Origin: an uncultured Pelagibacteraceae bacterium
GTDB lineage: Bacteria > Pseudomonadota > Alphaproteobacteria > Pelagibacterales > Pelagibacteraceae
Assembly (NCBI GenBank): GCA_902633125.1
Contig: CACPEZ010000006.1
Location: 1-39,945, forward strand
Direction of reading: 5' to 3'
Length of the DNA stretch: 39,945 bases
Positions 38,629-39,945 of the stretch are shown here, one piece after another. Below the pieces are notes generated by a model that was given only the letters and a program-made list of their open reading frames with translations, was not told the DNA's origin and ran no database searches. How positions within the stretch are numbered: position 1 is the stretch's first letter; every line of letters starts with the position of its first letter. The position numbers and the translations under genes are program-made.

Positions 38629-39945
38629 ATGAAAAATCCTTTTGCAAATTTATTTAAAAAGAAAAAAAAAGATGATGCAAATGCACCTCCAGTACCTCAA
38701 GGAGGAGAAAGCAAAAAGAAAGAAGGATTTTTTAGTAAGCTTCTTAAAAATAGATTAGGTAAACAATCAATTAAAGGTGAGGAAATTTTAGGAGTTGAAC
38801 TTACTCCTACAGAGATAAGATTATCGCAAGTTTCGAGCAACAAAGCCAATCAATGGGTTTTAGATAAATTTTATGTTCACAAATTTGAGGGTATTCCAGA
38901 AAATGGAACTGTACTTGAAAATCCTGATAAAGTTGCTGATGAATTAAAATTAGCTTTACAAAAATCCAAAATTAATACGACTAACGCTGCAATCGCAATT
39001 CCAGTAACTAGCGCAATTATAAGAGTTGTAACTGCACCTTTAATGACTGATGAAGAGTTAAAAAAAGCGATAGATACAGATTCACTTTGGGAAAACTTAG
39101 TTCAATTAACTGATAATTTAAATGACTACTCTATATTCCATCAAGTAATAAATAGAGACAAAACAGGAAACACAATGGATATCCTTTTTGTGGCATCAAA
39201 ATTATCAGACATTAATAGCTATACAGACATTATTAAAAAAGGTGGATTAAATGCTGTTATTATAGATGTTAAATGTTTTGCATTAAAATCTGCTGTTGAT
39301 CAAATTAATCAAATTGCAGGTTCAATTGAAGACTCTAACTTAACTGCTGTTCTAGAATTTGGTTTAGATGAAAACTATGTAATGATACTTTACGAAAATA
39401 ATCCAATAATAACTGATATTTTTATTAGATCCCAAGATAGAAAAACACTTCAAGAAAGCAATAATCAAGAAGAGATGGATGCGCTTGTTAGAAGATATAT
39501 GACGCAAGTCAAACAAGCAGTTCAAGACTTTGAACAAAAATATGAGAAAAGAATTAGAAATTTAAAAGTTACTTCAAATTTACAAAATGTTGAAGATTAT
39601 CTTGGTAGCTTTAGAAAAAACATGGTCAACACTGGTTACAATTTATTTGATCCATTTGATGGAATAAAAATTCCTGCACAATTAGAAAACGATATAAAAA
39701 TGGATAACCGTTCGTATTTTTCAACAGTGATGGGACTTGCATTTAGAAAACTAGACGTTTTTGGTTACTATAAATTTGTTACAGCTGTTAAAAATATTAA
39801 CCTTTTGCCTAACAGAGAAAATATGATTGCTCAGAAAAAAGCAAAAGCTTTTTCAAATTTTGCATTTAAAGGAGTAGTTGGAATAGTTTCACTTATCTAT
39901 GTAGTATTATTTGGTTTATCATTTTGGCAAATTACAGATCTTAAT
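38629..39945 (+). CDS. PilM-PilN fusion protein (3' end outside window)
   Basis: An uninterrupted frame of 439 codons runs off the window end. The first 40 residues are basic and low complexity (NPFANLFKKKKKDDANAPP). Residues about 50-380 are PilM-like, an actin-fold cytoplasmic domain: ILGVELTPTEIRLSQVS, AAIAIPVTSAII, and VIIDVKCFALKSAVDQI. Then KNINLLPNREN (389-397) matches the conserved N-terminus of PilN, which PilM normally binds in trans. One membrane helix follows at about 415-434. Thus PilM and PilN are joined, as in GspL of type II secretion. It is divergent from pilT and probably starts a pilM/N-O-P-Q operon beyond the window. Confidence 0.85.
   Translation, partial: MKNPFANLFKKKKKDDANAPPVPQGGESKKKEGFFSKLLKNRLGKQSIKGEEILGVELTPTEIRLSQVSSNKANQWVLDKFYVHKFEGIPENGTVLENPDKVADELKLALQKSKINTTNAAIAIPVTSAIIRVVTAPLMTDEELKKAIDTDSLWENLVQLTDNLNDYSIFHQVINRDKTGNTMDILFVASKLSDINSYTDIIKKGGLNAVIIDVKCFALKSAVDQINQIAGSIEDSNLTAVLEFGLDENYVMILYENNPIITDIFIRSQDRKTLQESNNQEEMDALVRRYMTQVKQAVQDFEQKYEKRIRNLKVTSNLQNVEDYLGSFRKNMVNTGYNLFDPFDGIKIPAQLENDIKMDNRSYFSTVMGLAFRKLDVFGYYKFVTAVKNINLLPNRENMIAQKKAKAFSNFAFKGVVGIVSLIYVVLFGLSFWQITDLN

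Noticed and set aside
27365..39945. The pilus region as a recent horizontally acquired island
   Set aside because: Base composition and tight packing match the rest of the window, and there are no integrase, transposase, attachment repeats or tRNA at its border.

Overview
The window is A+T-rich, densely packed DNA from an alphaproteobacterium, most likely Pelagibacterales (SAR11) or a close marine relative. The evidence is: very short or overlapping gene junctions, strong preference for A/T-ending codons, thymidylate synthesis by ThyX, an HflK-HflC-DUF2065-Deg cluster, and a circularly permuted two-piece tmRNA of the alphaproteobacterial type. The lineage is inferred from gene content and base composition, not from a marker-gene comparison.

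Left part (1-10.9 kb): the 3' end of ppdK; a convergent nadA-nadC pair; tRNA-Leu(GAG); a tail-to-tail permuted ssrA gene (minus strand, tag ANESYALAA); thyX; mrp (minus); then a coupled membrane quality-control run hflK-hflC-DUF2065-degQ that continues into miaA. An 8-bp-arm palindrome sits on the -10 region between the divergent mrp and hflK genes.

Middle part (11-21.5 kb): the branched-chain amino acid run ilvB-ilvH-ilvC-leuA is followed after 4 bp by the complete rod-shape cluster mreB-mreC-mreD-mrdA-rodA, which abuts a convergent GAF-PP2C phosphatase gene.

Right part (22.8-39.9 kb): this is mostly type IV pilus (T4P) territory. A plus-strand set pilD-moxR-DUF58-transglutaminase runs toward a minus-strand operon pilT-fimT/gspH-pilV-pilW-pilX-(unknown secreted protein)-pilY1-(autotransporter-like protein). 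Divergent from pilT, and cut by the window end, is one long reading frame that joins PilM to the start of PilN. The pilus genes would cooperate as follows: PilD processes the four prepilin-like proteins; these and PilY1 would form the pilus tip; PilT powers retraction; the PilM-PilN protein forms the inner-membrane platform.

The most notable points are the PilM-PilN fusion (GspL-like topology), a PilY1 whose VWA domain appears interrupted by a ~290-residue beta-propeller-like insertion, and a co-operonic autotransporter-like beta-helix protein with paired cysteines and a C-terminal coiled coil after its barrel. No insertion sequence, prophage, CRISPR array or replication origin was seen.
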